From: Micromonospora inaquosa
GTDB taxonomy: Bacteria; Actinomycetota; Actinomycetes; Mycobacteriales; Micromonosporaceae
Assembly (NCBI RefSeq): GCF_003857055.1
Contig: NZ_QGSZ01000273.1
Coordinates: 1 to 44,901 of the forward strand
Direction of reading: 5' to 3'
Length of the DNA: 44,901 nucleotides
The position numbers and the translations under genes were made by a program. Position 1 is the stretch's first letter. Each line of letters starts with the position of its first letter. Shown here piece after piece: positions 32,794 to 41,057 of the stretch. Below the pieces are notes generated by a model, which was not told where the DNA came from, did not search any database, and worked only from the letters and a program-made list of their open reading frames with translations.

Positions 32794-34368
32794 TCAGCCG
32801 ACGGCGGTGGCTGAGGGCGGGGCAGTGCCGCCCTGTGGTGCCTCCGGAACCATCAGCCGGATGATCTCCGCCCGGTCGGCGGGCGAGGGCAGCCCCCAGT
32901 CCGGCCGGTAGCCGTACACCTCGTGCAGTGGCGTGGAACCGGTGCGGCCGTCCAGGATCTCCACGGCGTCCGTCCCGATCAGGCCGGGGTGTTCGACGCC
33001 GCAGGCCTCGGCGACCCTGATCAGGTCCCGGCGTAGCGTCCGTAGATAGTTTGCCGCCCGGACGGCCTTCGACGCCGGGTCCAGGCCCCCGGCGAGCCAC
33101 GCGTTCTGGGTGGCGACACCGGTGGGGCAGGTGTCGGTGTGGCACTTCTGTGCCTGGATGCAGCCGATCGCCAGCATCGCCTCCCGCCCGACGTTGACCA
33201 GGTCGCAGCCGAGCGCGAACGCCACGATGGCGTTGTCCGGCAGACCGAGCTTGCCGGCGCCGACGAAGACCACCTGCTCGTGCAGGTCGTGCTCGGCGAA
33301 GATCTTGTAGACCCGGGAGAAGCCCTGCTGGAACGGGAGCGACACGGAGTCAGTGAAGATCAGCGGTGCGGCGCCGGTGCCGCCCTCGCCGCCGTCGATC
33401 GTCACGAAGTCCACACCCCGGCCGGTGTCCCGCATCAGGGTGGCCAGTTCCTGCCAGAAGCCCAGGTCACCCACCGCCGACTTGATGCCGACCGGAAGAC
33501 CAGTCTCGGCAGCCAGCAACTCCACCCAGTCGAGCAGGCTGTCAGAGTCGGAGAACTCGGCGTGCCGGGATGGGCTGACGCAGTCCTCACCAGCCGGAAC
33601 GCCCCGGGTGGCGGCGATCTCGGCGGACACCTTCGCCCCGGGCAGCAACCCACCGAGGCTCGGCTTGGCGCCCTGGCTCAGCTTGATCTCCAACGCCTTG
33701 ACCGGCGCGCCGGCGACCAGGTCCTTCAGCCGGTCGAGGCTGAACCGGCCGTGTTCGTCGCGGCAGCCGAAGTACGCCGTGCCGAGTTGGAAGACCAGTT
33801 CACCGCCGTTGCGGTGGTACGGCGACAGACCGCCCTCACCGGTGTTCTGCAGGCAGCCGGCGAGCGCCGCCCCCTTGTTGAGCGCGGTGATGGCGTTGCC
33901 GGAGAGCGAGCCGAAGCTCATCCCGGAGATGTTGACGACCGACTCCGGCCGGAACGCCCGGGCCCGTCCCCGTGCCGCGCCGAGCACCTTCGCGCAGGGC
34001 AACCGCACATCGTGGCCGGCGGCCGGTGACGACGGCGGCACGGCACGACCGAACGTGCGGTGTTTGATGATCGGGTACCCGGGGGTGTACTCGATGTCGT
34101 TGTCCGTGCCGAAACCGAAGTAGTTGTTCTCCTGCTTGGCCGACGCGTACACCCAGCGGCGCTGGTCGCGGGTGAACGGCCGCTCCTCGTTGTTGCCGGC
34201 CACGATGTACTGCCGAAGCTCCGGCCCGATCGTCTCCAACAGGTAGCGGGCGCGGCCGAGGACCGGGAAGTTGCGCAGCAGCGCGTGGTCGCGCTGGATC
34301 AGGTCCCGCGCGGCGAGCGCCGCGACGGCGGCGGCGACGGCGGGTACGGCTCGACGGGCCCAGGTCAT
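32794..34368 (-). CDS. FMN-binding glutamate synthase family protein
   Basis: 524 aa. An N-terminal hydrophobic segment (about 5-22, AVPAVAAAVAALAARDLI) suggests membrane association. The main domain matches the glutamate synthase FMN barrel: ESVVNISGMSFGSLSGNAIT, NTGEGGLSPYH, EIKLSQGAKPSLGGLLPGAK, DFVTIDGGEGGTGAAPLIF and VGAGKLGLPDNAIVAFALGC, then CIQAQKCHTDTCPTGVATQN with the Cys cluster for an Fe-S centre. It lacks the amidotransferase domain, so it is not a full GltB. Such stand-alone proteins are common in actinobacteria; the physiological reaction is not established. Confidence 0.9.
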   Translation of the reverse strand: MTWARRAVPAVAAAVAALAARDLIQRDHALLRNFPVLGRARYLLETIGPELRQYIVAGNNEERPFTRDQRRWVYASAKQENNYFGFGTDNDIEYTPGYPIIKHRTFGRAVPPSSPAAGHDVRLPCAKVLGAARGRARAFRPESVVNISGMSFGSLSGNAITALNKGAALAGCLQNTGEGGLSPYHRNGGELVFQLGTAYFGCRDEHGRFSLDRLKDLVAGAPVKALEIKLSQGAKPSLGGLLPGAKVSAEIAATRGVPAGEDCVSPSRHAEFSDSDSLLDWVELLAAETGLPVGIKSAVGDLGFWQELATLMRDTGRGVDFVTIDGGEGGTGAAPLIFTDSVSLPFQQGFSRVYKIFAEHDLHEQVVFVGAGKLGLPDNAIVAFALGCDLVNVGREAMLAIGCIQAQKCHTDTCPTGVATQNAWLAGGLDPASKAVRAANYLRTLRRDLIRVAEACGVEHPGLIGTDAVEILDGRTGSTPLHEVYGYRPDWGLPSPADRAEIIRLMVPEAPQGGTAPPSATAVG

Positions 34369-34417
34369 GCCGGGGACTCTTTCCGCCCCGGCGGCGGATC
34401 AAACCGGTGAGCTGGCT

Positions 34418-34450
34418 GGTGGCGGTGCGGGTGCGCCCCGCACCGCCACC
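34418..34450 (-). terminator. Terminator after amidase gene
   Basis: Perfect 14-bp stem (34418-34431 with 34437-34450) and 5-nt loop, 7 bp downstream of the minus-strand amidase stop. Confidence 0.8.
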
Positions 34451-34456
34451 CACGCC

Positions 34457-35587
34457 TCAGCGGTGCCGGAACGACTCGCGGACCGATCCGCCGACGACCG
34501 TGCACCACGTGCTCGTGCTGAGCTTGCCGTTGCGGGGCAGACCGTGCAGCGCCTGAAGGTCCTGCACCGCCCTGCGGGTGGCGTGGTCGTACGCCCCGGT
34601 GACGGTGACCGCGTACCCCTTGGTGGCGAGGATTTCCTGCACGGCAGTGACCGGCGCTCCGGCCGCGTGCTGGTCCAGTTCCGGCGCCAGCGTCTCCCAG
34701 GTGGGCGTGGTGAGGGTGGCGTCCACGTCCACCGCGATGCCGTTGCGGGCCTGCCAGTCCTGCACGGCCGCGACGGTCGCGGCGTCGAACGTGCCGCTGA
34801 CGGTCACCGGGTAGCCCCGGTAAGCGAGCAGGTGCTGCACCACCCGGACCGAGGGGGAGTTGACGAAGCGCCACAGGTCCGGCCAGCGGCGCGCCGGCAC
34901 GTCACCGAGTTTGGTGCCCAGGGCGGCGTGCACCCGTCGCCGCAGCTCGGGGAACTGGCGGTAGAAGGCGGCGCCCGGGCACTCGGTGGTGCGGAAGTCC
35001 CAGTGGCCGAAGATGTCGTGAGCGTGCAGTCCGTACTGCCGGCAGATCGCGACGCAGAGCTTGACCAGTGAGTCGGTCAACGCCTCCGGCGGCGTCTCGG
35101 TGACGTAGGTGCCCTCGTTCTCGATGCCGATGGCCCGGCCGTTCTCACCCGGGCAGTGGGCCGAGATCATCTGCCGGTCGCCGGCTTCGAGCCGCTCCAG
35201 GCTGCCTCGGCGGCCCTCCAGCACGTAGCCGCCGCGGCTCACCGTGAAGTGCTGGCCGGTGTCCGACCAGCCGTTGCCGTCGATGTGCAGGTCCTGGCAG
35301 TCGTGCGCGAGCTTCACCGCCTGCTCGCGGGAGTAGTCGGTGACGTTCGGGAACGCCATGTGGTGCACGATGATCTTGTTGGTGGCGATGGCGCTCACCG
35401 ACAGCGGGTCCTTCGGTGGGCGGGCGGCCCACTCGTCACAGCTGATGATCCAGTCCAGGTCGGTGCCCGGCGCTGCCTGCGCCGCGGCCGGGAAGGCGAG
35501 TTCGCTCCCGACGACGGCGACCGTGGCGGCGCCGAGACCGGCCCGCAGCAGCGTCCGGCGATCCACTTCGGAATGGTCGACGTGCAT
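34457..35587 (-). CDS. Tat-exported N-acetylmuramoyl-L-alanine amidase with two peptidoglycan-binding domains
   Basis: 376 aa from ATG 35587, with GGAGGAG (35593-35599 complement) upstream. The signal has a twin-arginine motif, DRRTLLRAGLGAAT, then a hydrophobic core and cleavage near AQA-AP. The Amidase_2 domain (about 50-200) has KIIVHHMAFPNVTDYSREQA (zinc His), HCPGENGRAIGIENEGTYV and FGHWDFRTTECPGAAFY (second zinc His and conserved DxxxTxCPG). Two peptidoglycan-binding repeats follow (VQHLLAYRGYPVTVSGTFDA and VQEILATKGYAVTVTGAYDH). It cleaves the bond between muramic acid and stem peptide, in cell-wall turnover. Confidence 0.93.
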   Translation of the reverse strand: MHVDHSEVDRRTLLRAGLGAATVAVVGSELAFPAAAQAAPGTDLDWIISCDEWAARPPKDPLSVSAIATNKIIVHHMAFPNVTDYSREQAVKLAHDCQDLHIDGNGWSDTGQHFTVSRGGYVLEGRRGSLERLEAGDRQMISAHCPGENGRAIGIENEGTYVTETPPEALTDSLVKLCVAICRQYGLHAHDIFGHWDFRTTECPGAAFYRQFPELRRRVHAALGTKLGDVPARRWPDLWRFVNSPSVRVVQHLLAYRGYPVTVSGTFDAATVAAVQDWQARNGIAVDVDATLTTPTWETLAPELDQHAAGAPVTAVQEILATKGYAVTVTGAYDHATRRAVQDLQALHGLPRNGKLSTSTWCTVVGGSVRESFRHR

Positions 35588-35791
35588 TGCATCTCCTCCT
35601 GCGGCCGACGGCGGGGGATGAAAAGTAGCTCCAGTGGCCGCACGCACTCCGGAGAATATTGCCAAGACTCGCTCGCGCGCTAGAGGGTGCCCAGCCTCGG
35701 GCGGGTGACCCGGCCTGGTCGGCGTTTCCGCGTCGCGGGTCGGGGGTAGGTCCGAGCTGACCCAACCGGCTGCCCCTTAAGGAATGACCAG

Positions 35792-36901
35792 ATGAGTGAC
35801 AACGTCAGCGACGCGGTGGGCGACGCTCTCCGCTCGGTGATGCTCTTCCTGCCCAAGGCCGTCGCCTTTCTGGCGATCCTGGTGGCCGGATGGCTGATCG
35901 CCAAGGCCGTACTGAAGATCGTGGAGAAGGTCCTCGAACGGGTGGGCTTCGACCGCGCCGTCGAACGCGGCGGCATCCGCCGCGCGTTGAGCCGCTCCCG
36001 GTACGACGCCAGCGACATCGTCGCGAAGCTCGCCTACTACGCGGTGCTGCTGTTCACCCTTCAGCTCGCCTTCGGCATCTGGGGGCCGAACCCGATCTCC
36101 GACCTGCTCGGCGCGGTGATCTCGTGGCTGCCCCGGGCCTTCGTCGCCATCGTCATCGTCGTGGTCGCCGCGGCCATCGCCAACGCGGTCAAGGACATCA
36201 TCAGCGGCGCGCTCGGCGGTCTGTCGTACGGCCGGGTGCTGGCCACCATCGCCTCGGTGTTCATTCTCGGCCTCGGTGTCATCGCCGCGTTGAACCAGAT
36301 CGGCGTGGCCACCGCGGTCACCACTCCGGTGCTGATCGCCGTGCTGGCCACGATCGGCGGCATCCTCGTCGTCGGTGTCGGCGGCGGTCTGATCCGTCCG
36401 ATGCAGAGTCGTTGGGAGTCGTGGCTGACGCGCGCGGAGCAGGAGTCGCAGCTCATCGCCGAGCACGCCCAGGCGTACCGGGCCGGTCGCCGCGACGCCG
36501 AGGCCGAGCTGGCCCGCCAGTCGGCCACCACCAGCGGCGCGGAGGCCATTCAGGTGGTGCCCCGGCCGGCCGACGCCGACGCCACCCAGGTGGTGACCCG
36601 ACCCGCCGACCCGGAGTCCACCCAGGTCGTCCACTTCCCGGTCAGCTCCGACGCCACCCAGGCGGTCGGTCGCGGTGCCCTCGACGGCGATACGACACCG
36701 GCCCGGCCCTCCGCTACCGACGACACGACCCAGGTGGTCAGCGGCTCGGCCGACTCGGAGGTCACGCAGGTGGTGGGCGCCGGTGCCGACCCCGACGCGA
36801 CCCAGGTGGTCCGGGGCAGCACCGATCACGCGGTGCCCGGGCAGCGCACCAGCGACGACAGTGAGACCACCACTGTCATTCCGCCGGTGGACCGGCGCTG
36901 A
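35792..36901 (+). CDS. Mechanosensitive-channel-like membrane protein with repeated TQVV tail
   Basis: 369 aa; AAGGAA upstream. Conserved TM-helix architecture (small-conductance mechanosensitive channel relatives, PF05552): LFLPKAVAFLAILVAGWLIA (about 18-37), LAYYAVLLFTLQLAFGIWG, LPRAFVAIVIVVVAAAIANA and two further helices (to about 205). A charged amphipathic region (RWESWLTRAEQESQLIAEHA) follows. From about 252 to the end the tail is disordered, with five copies of TQVV preceded by acidic residues (DATQVV, PESTQVV, DDTTQVV, SEVTQVV, DATQVV), two degenerate copies and a final ETTTVI. Such Thr motifs fit FHA-domain recognition after Ser/Thr-kinase phosphorylation. Confidence 0.85.
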   Translation: MSDNVSDAVGDALRSVMLFLPKAVAFLAILVAGWLIAKAVLKIVEKVLERVGFDRAVERGGIRRALSRSRYDASDIVAKLAYYAVLLFTLQLAFGIWGPNPISDLLGAVISWLPRAFVAIVIVVVAAAIANAVKDIISGALGGLSYGRVLATIASVFILGLGVIAALNQIGVATAVTTPVLIAVLATIGGILVVGVGGGLIRPMQSRWESWLTRAEQESQLIAEHAQAYRAGRRDAEAELARQSATTSGAEAIQVVPRPADADATQVVTRPADPESTQVVHFPVSSDATQAVGRGALDGDTTPARPSATDDTTQVVSGSADSEVTQVVGAGADPDATQVVRGSTDHAVPGQRTSDDSETTTVIPPVDRR

Positions 36902-36916
36902 CACCAGCGGTACGGC

Positions 36917-36947
36917 GCGGGGCGGGATCGATCTGATCCCGCCCCGC
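36917..36947 (+). terminator. Terminator after channel-like gene
   Basis: 13-bp perfect GC-rich stem (36917-36929 with 36935-36947), loop GATCT, 16 bp past the stop. Confidence 0.75.
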
Positions 36948-37133
36948 CGCGCGTCGGCCGTTCCGCCCCGCCGCGCTCGCCCGGCACGCCGAAAACGCTG
37001 GCCGCAGCCGCACCGGTTGTCTAGCATCGCGGGCATGACCTGGCGACATTGATCCAGCAGCGTCGGCCGATCCCGTGGGCCACCGCGGGCACCGCACGTC
37101 CGGTGTCCGTGTCCACTCCCACGGGAAGGCCCC

Positions 37134-38474
37134 ATGATCCCCACCGCTTCGCGCGTGCCCGACCCGGCGGTCCGTCGGCTGACGGCGACCCTCTACGGGT
37201 ACGCGTTCCTCAGTGATCTTGTCCTGCTCTATCCGCTGTACGTGGTGTTCTTCGCCGACACCGGGCTGTCGGTGGGGCAGATCGCGTCGCTCTTCGTCAT
37301 CTGGTCGGCCGCCGGCATCCTGTTCGAGGTGCCCTCCGGCGCCTGGGCCGACGTGCTGTCCCGCCGGCTGCTGCTGTGCCTCGCGCCGCTGGTGGCCGCC
37401 GCCGGGTTCGCGCTCTGGGTGCTGGTTCCGTCGTACCCGGCGTTCGCTGTCGGTTTCCTGCTCTGGGGCGCCGGTGGCGCACTGGTCTCCGGCGCCCTGG
37501 AGGCGTTGGTCTGGACCGAGTTGGACCGGCTCGGCGCGGTCGGCCGGTACGCCCGGGTGCTCGGCCGCGCGCGGACGGCGGGTGTGCTGGGCGTGGTGCT
37601 CTCCGGAGTGCTCGCCGGCCCGGTGCTCGCGGCCGGCGGGTACCCGGCGGTCGGCGCGGCCAGCGTGCTGGCCTGTCTGCTCGCCACCCTCGTCGCCACC
37701 CGGCTTCCGGAGCACCGCCTGCCGGCCGCCGCGCCCGTCCCGCTGGCCGAGGCGGCGATGGCCGCTCGGTCGGTGGCTGCCGCAGCACCCCGGCCGGACG
37801 GGCCGGACACCGTCCCACCCGCGAACCCGGACGACGATGGTGACCTGGGGTGGTGGGAGACGCTGCGCGCCGGAGTGGCGCAGGTCCGCACCCGTCCGCC
37901 GGTGCGGGGCGCCGTGCTGCTGGTGGCCGTCGTCGCCGCCGACTGGGGTGCCCTGGACGAGTACACGCCGCTGCTGGCCCTGGACACCGGCGTCGGGGCG
38001 CAGGCCGTACCCCTGCTGCTCCTGCTGCTCTGGGCCGGGGTGACAGTCGGCGGGCTGCTCGCGCCGGCGGGGGAGCGGCTGGGCAGCCGAGGGTACGCCG
38101 CCCTGTTGGGGCTGGTCGGCGTCGCGCTGGCCGGCGGTGCCCTGCTCCGGCACCCGGCGGGGTTCGTGCTGATCGCGGTGGCGTTCGGCGCGGCACAGTT
38201 GGCCACCGTGCTGGCCGACGCGCGGCTTCAGGCGCGGATCACCGGCACCAGCCGCGCCACCGTCACCTCCCTGGCGGGGATGGCCACCGACGTGCTGATC
38301 ATCGTGACGTACGCCGGCTACGGCCTGCTCGCCACGGCGGCCGGCAACGCGGTGGCGTTCGCGCTGACCGCCGGGGCGTACCTCGTGGTGGCGCTGGTGC
38401 TGCTGACCCGCCGTCGGCCGCCGGCCACCTCGGCCGCGGTGCCGGAGCCTGCCTTCGACTGGAAGTCGCGGTGA
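37134..38474 (+). CDS. MFS transporter
   Basis: 446 aa; GGGAAGG at 37123-37129 precedes the ATG. About twelve hydrophobic segments are visible, e.g. GYAFLSDLVLLYPLYVVFFA, SLFVIWSAAGILFEVPSGAW (with the loop ADVLSRRLLL matching the MFS motif D-x2-GRR), VLGVVLSGVLAGPVLAAGGY, and after a long central loop AVLLVAVVAADWGALDEYTP. The central loop (about 195-245) is Pro/Asp-rich. Direction (import or efflux) and substrate cannot be inferred. It stands alone, upstream of the ArsR-SRPBCC gene. Confidence 0.88.
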   Translation: MIPTASRVPDPAVRRLTATLYGYAFLSDLVLLYPLYVVFFADTGLSVGQIASLFVIWSAAGILFEVPSGAWADVLSRRLLLCLAPLVAAAGFALWVLVPSYPAFAVGFLLWGAGGALVSGALEALVWTELDRLGAVGRYARVLGRARTAGVLGVVLSGVLAGPVLAAGGYPAVGAASVLACLLATLVATRLPEHRLPAAAPVPLAEAAMAARSVAAAAPRPDGPDTVPPANPDDDGDLGWWETLRAGVAQVRTRPPVRGAVLLVAVVAADWGALDEYTPLLALDTGVGAQAVPLLLLLLWAGVTVGGLLAPAGERLGSRGYAALLGLVGVALAGGALLRHPAGFVLIAVAFGAAQLATVLADARLQARITGTSRATVTSLAGMATDVLIIVTYAGYGLLATAAGNAVAFALTAGAYLVVALVLLTRRRPPATSAAVPEPAFDWKSR

Positions 38475-38511
38475 CATCAGACACCGTCACCTAAGGTTAT
38501 GTCGGGAATCC

Positions 38512-38541
38512 TTGACACGTCGGGAAGTTCCGACGCATCAT
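38512..38541 (+). promoter_or_regulatory. Promoter with embedded palindrome for ArsR-SRPBCC gene
   Basis: TTGACA (38512-38517) and CATCAT (38536-38541) are 18 bp apart, and GTG 38548 lies 6 nt later, so the transcript is probably leaderless. CGTCGG-gaagtt-CCGACG (38518-38535) fills the spacer exactly and would suit an ArsR-type autorepressor. Confidence 0.6.
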
Positions 38542-38547
38542 CCTGAC

Positions 38548-39264
38548 GTGCCCGAAGACGACCTCTTTCTCGCGCTGGCGAATCCGGTCCGCCGCCGTCT
38601 GCTGGAAATCCTGACCGACGGGCCCCGCACAGCAGGCGACCTCGCCGCCAGCTTCGACCTGAGTCGGCCGGCCGTGGCCGAGCACCTGCAGATCCTGCGG
38701 CGGGCCGGGCTCGTGCAGGACCAGCCCACCGGACGACAACGGCACTACCACCTGACCGCCGAGCCGCTCGCCCAGGTCGGCGACTGGCTGCACCCCTTCG
38801 AGCGGTTCTGGCGCCAGCGCCTCCGCACCCTTGCCGACATGCTCCAGGAGGAGACCATGACAGATACCGCCACCATCGCCGTGGACCAGTTCATCGCCGC
38901 GCCGCCGTCGAAGGTCTGGCGCAGCCTCACCGAGCCGGAACTGCTCGCCCGTTGGTGGGTGCCGGGCGACGTCGCCGCCGTCGTCGGTCACCGCTTCCAC
39001 CTACAGATGCCCGGCTGGGGAGCTGTGGCCTGCGAGGTCACCGAGGTGGAGCCCGAGCGGCGTTTCGTCTACACGTTCAACGAGAACTGGACGCTGACCT
39101 GGCGACTGGTTCCCGAGGGCAACGGCACCCGACTGTTCCTGGACCACTCGGGATTCGACCTTGACGACCCCCGGGCCCGAGACGCCTTCGCACGGATGGG
39201 GCCCGGCTGGCGGGACAAGATCCTGCCCGGGCTCGCCCAGTTGGCTGCCGACCTGCCGGATTAG
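38548..39264 (+). CDS. ArsR-family HTH fused to SRPBCC (AHSA1-like) domain
   Basis: 238 aa from GTG 38548, chosen because of promoter spacing and the family-like start PEDDLFLALANPVRRRLLEI. The winged helix (about 5-95) has LTDGPRTAGDLAASFDLSRP, then AVAEHLQILRRAGLVQDQPT and GRQRHYHLTAEPL. From about 110 an SRPBCC domain begins: VDQFIAAPPSKVWRSLTEPE, LLARWWVPGD, and ends with MGPGWRDKILPGLAQL. These parts are often separate neighbouring genes; here one uninterrupted chain carries both. The SRPBCC cavity could bind the inducer. It is probably autoregulated. Confidence 0.88.
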   Translation: MPEDDLFLALANPVRRRLLEILTDGPRTAGDLAASFDLSRPAVAEHLQILRRAGLVQDQPTGRQRHYHLTAEPLAQVGDWLHPFERFWRQRLRTLADMLQEETMTDTATIAVDQFIAAPPSKVWRSLTEPELLARWWVPGDVAAVVGHRFHLQMPGWGAVACEVTEVEPERRFVYTFNENWTLTWRLVPEGNGTRLFLDHSGFDLDDPRARDAFARMGPGWRDKILPGLAQLAADLPD

Positions 39265-39283
39265 TCACCGAATCGACGAAGGG

Positions 39284-39315
39284 CCCGGCGACGGCCCGAA
39301 GAGACCGTCGCCGGG
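39284..39315. terminator. Bidirectional terminator between convergent genes
   Basis: CCCGGCGACGG and CCGTCGCCGGG form a perfect 11-bp stem with a 10-nt loop, 19 bp after the ArsR-SRPBCC stop and 8 bp before the convergent VOC stop. Confidence 0.75.
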
Positions 39316-39323
39316 CGGCACGG

Positions 39324-39710
39324 TCAGCCGGCCATGTGGAGGAACGACCACTGGTGGCCGTCGATGTCCCGGAAGCCGCGCATGTACATCGGCCCGTTGG
39401 CCATCCCCGGCCCGAGCGACTCCCCACCGGCGACCGCCGCCTGGTCGACCAGTTCGTCGACCTGCCCCCGACTCGACGCCGACAGCCCGACGATGACCTC
39501 CCGGCTGCTCGCCGTGTCCGTCGCGGCGACCCCGGTGTACGCCTCGAAGCCCGAGCGGAGGTGCAGCACCAGTCGGGTGGTGTCGGAGACGGTGAGCACC
39601 ATGCTGTCTCCGTCCGGCTCGGCCTGGTCGCTGGTGAAACCGATCGCCCGGTAGAACTCGGTCGCGGTGGTCAGGTCGCGCACCGGCAGGTTGATGAACG
39701 TCATGGTCAT
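39324..39710 (-). CDS. VOC family (glyoxalase/bleomycin-resistance-like) protein
   Basis: 128 aa from ATG 39710, overlapping the upstream SRPBCC gene stop by 4 nt. FINLPVRDLTTATEFYRAIG, then MVLTVSDTTRLVLHLRSGFE, VDELVDQAAVAGGESLG and MYMRGFRDIDGHQWSFLHM. Two beta-alpha-beta-beta-beta modules are visible, as in PhnB-like VOC proteins. The active-site Glu/His set is incomplete, so it may be non-enzymatic. It is intact, unlike the VOC gene cut by the mobile element. It is translated together with the SRPBCC gene. Confidence 0.88.
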   Translation of the reverse strand: MTMTFINLPVRDLTTATEFYRAIGFTSDQAEPDGDSMVLTVSDTTRLVLHLRSGFEAYTGVAATDTASSREVIVGLSASSRGQVDELVDQAAVAGGESLGPGMANGPMYMRGFRDIDGHQWSFLHMAG

Positions 39711-40429
39711 CGGTGGTCTCCGTCCGTCTCGAGCAATGCCTTCAGTGCGGCGAGCCGTTCCCGCCAGTACGCCTTCAGCTCCGCGGCCTGCTCGGCCCCG
39801 GTCAGCTTCTCGTGCAGGACGCTGACCCGGGCCTTCGACTCGCCGACAGCGTCGATGCCGACGACGATCCGGGTGGGGCCACCGGCCCAGTCGGCCCGGA
39901 AGCTGCGCGGCGCGGTGGCGGTGCGGACGCGCACCTCGACGTCGGGCAGCCAGCGGGCGCGTGCCGTCTCGTCGGCGAACGCCTCGAACAGTCGCCGCGC
40001 CGACACCGCCACCGTCCGGCTCGCGCTGGCCTCGAAGCCACCGCCGCGTCGCTGGCCAGGCGCGCGCAGGCCGCGCGCCTGCTCGTACCCGACGGTGATG
40101 GTCTGCGCCCACCAACCCGCCACCTCGTGCTCGGTGCCCAGGTGACGAGCGATGCGGGTGTGCGTCCACCCGGTCGCGGACGCGGCGTCGAGCAGGCCGA
40201 ACCACTCGGCCCAGCCGCGGCCGGTACGGTCGCGGATCAGGTCGTCGGCGATCCGCTCGGTCTGCGCCGCGGCGGCCGCGGGAGGCGCCGCGGCGGTGGA
40301 CTCCTGAGCTGGCGGTGCGGCCGGCTCGGCGGCCCGATTGATCAGGTGCCGGCGGGCCGTGGTGTAGCTCTCGCCGGTCTTCTCCATCCGGGTCCGGACC
40401 CGGGCCTTGAACGATCTCTGGGTGGTCAT
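39707..40429 (-). CDS. SRPBCC domain protein with DUF4287-like N-terminus
   Basis: 240 aa from ATG 40429, with GGGAG upstream (40436-40440 complement). The N-terminus, SFKARVRTRMEKTGESYTTA then RRHL, matches the DUF4287-like helical motif. After an Ala/Pro linker, RTGRGWAEWFGLLDAASATG, then GWWAQTITVGYEQARG form a conserved block. The C-terminal SRPBCC-like domain has SASRTVAVSARRLFEAFADE, TARARWLPD and ARVSVLHEKLTGAEQAAELK, then WRERLAALKALL. It may bind a small hydrophobic ligand. It is coupled to the downstream VOC gene. Confidence 0.82.
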   Translation of the reverse strand: MTTQRSFKARVRTRMEKTGESYTTARRHLINRAAEPAAPPAQESTAAAPPAAAAAQTERIADDLIRDRTGRGWAEWFGLLDAASATGWTHTRIARHLGTEHEVAGWWAQTITVGYEQARGLRAPGQRRGGGFEASASRTVAVSARRLFEAFADETARARWLPDVEVRVRTATAPRSFRADWAGGPTRIVVGIDAVGESKARVSVLHEKLTGAEQAAELKAYWRERLAALKALLETDGDHR

Positions 40430-40617
40430 CACATGCTCCCGGTCAACGGCACGGTCACCGGGACCCACGCTCCCGCCGACCCCGCCGGAGTGGGGCATGT
40501 GGCACCACGTCCCGAGGGCTCCAGGCCCCCTTTGCCTCCGCGTTGCCGGCGGCGTGAGCGCCGGGAGGGAGGTGCGGCGCAGGACTACGCCAACGCCATC
40601 CTACGCCACAGCAGCCC

Positions 40618-41052
40618 TCAGGGCTGGTCACCGTCGAGGTAGACCCACCGGCCGTCCTCGCGGACGAACCGGCTGTGTTCGGTCAACGTGCCGGGCCGGC
40701 CCGCGTCCCGGTAGTGGGCGTGGAACGTCACGGTGCCGGCGGTGTCGAGCAGGCCGCCCCGCTCGGTCTCCACGATCTCCAGTCGGGTCCACCGCTGCCC
40801 CGGGTCGAGCTCCAGGGAGGAGGGCCGGGTCGACGAGTGCCAGCTGCGCAGCAGGTAGCCGGAGTCGCCGAGGGCGAAGGCGCTGAACCGGGAACGCATC
40901 AGGGCCTCGGCCGTCGCCGGGGCGTCGCCTCCATGCGCCGGGGCGCAGCACTCCGCGTACGCCCGGCCGGAGCCACACGGGCACACCCGCCCCGTCGTCG
41001 CGTTCGCCCGCCGACGTCCCGCACCCTTACCCACGTCGCTATCCTGCCGCAC
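40618..41052 (-). CDS. YchJ-family protein with SEC-C zinc motif
   Basis: 144 aa. After a basic N-terminus comes CPCGSGRAYAECC (SEC-C motif, a zinc knuckle), then ALMRSRFSAFALGDSGYLLR and SWHSSTRPSSL, and a beta-rich second half (TRLEIVETERGGLLDTAGTV, TFHAHYRDAG, HSRFVREDGRWVYLDGD). This is the UPF0225/YchJ layout with an NTF2-like fold. The function is not established. It starts at GTG 41052; the SGNH gene ends 6 bp upstream. Confidence 0.88.
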   Translation of the reverse strand: MRQDSDVGKGAGRRRANATTGRVCPCGSGRAYAECCAPAHGGDAPATAEALMRSRFSAFALGDSGYLLRSWHSSTRPSSLELDPGQRWTRLEIVETERGGLLDTAGTVTFHAHYRDAGRPGTLTEHSRFVREDGRWVYLDGDQP

Positions 41053-41057
41053 CGGCC

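Noticed and set aside
36876..38477. 533-aa minus-strand frame
   Set aside because: Antisense to the MFS transporter; Gln/Arg/Gly-rich, no domain.
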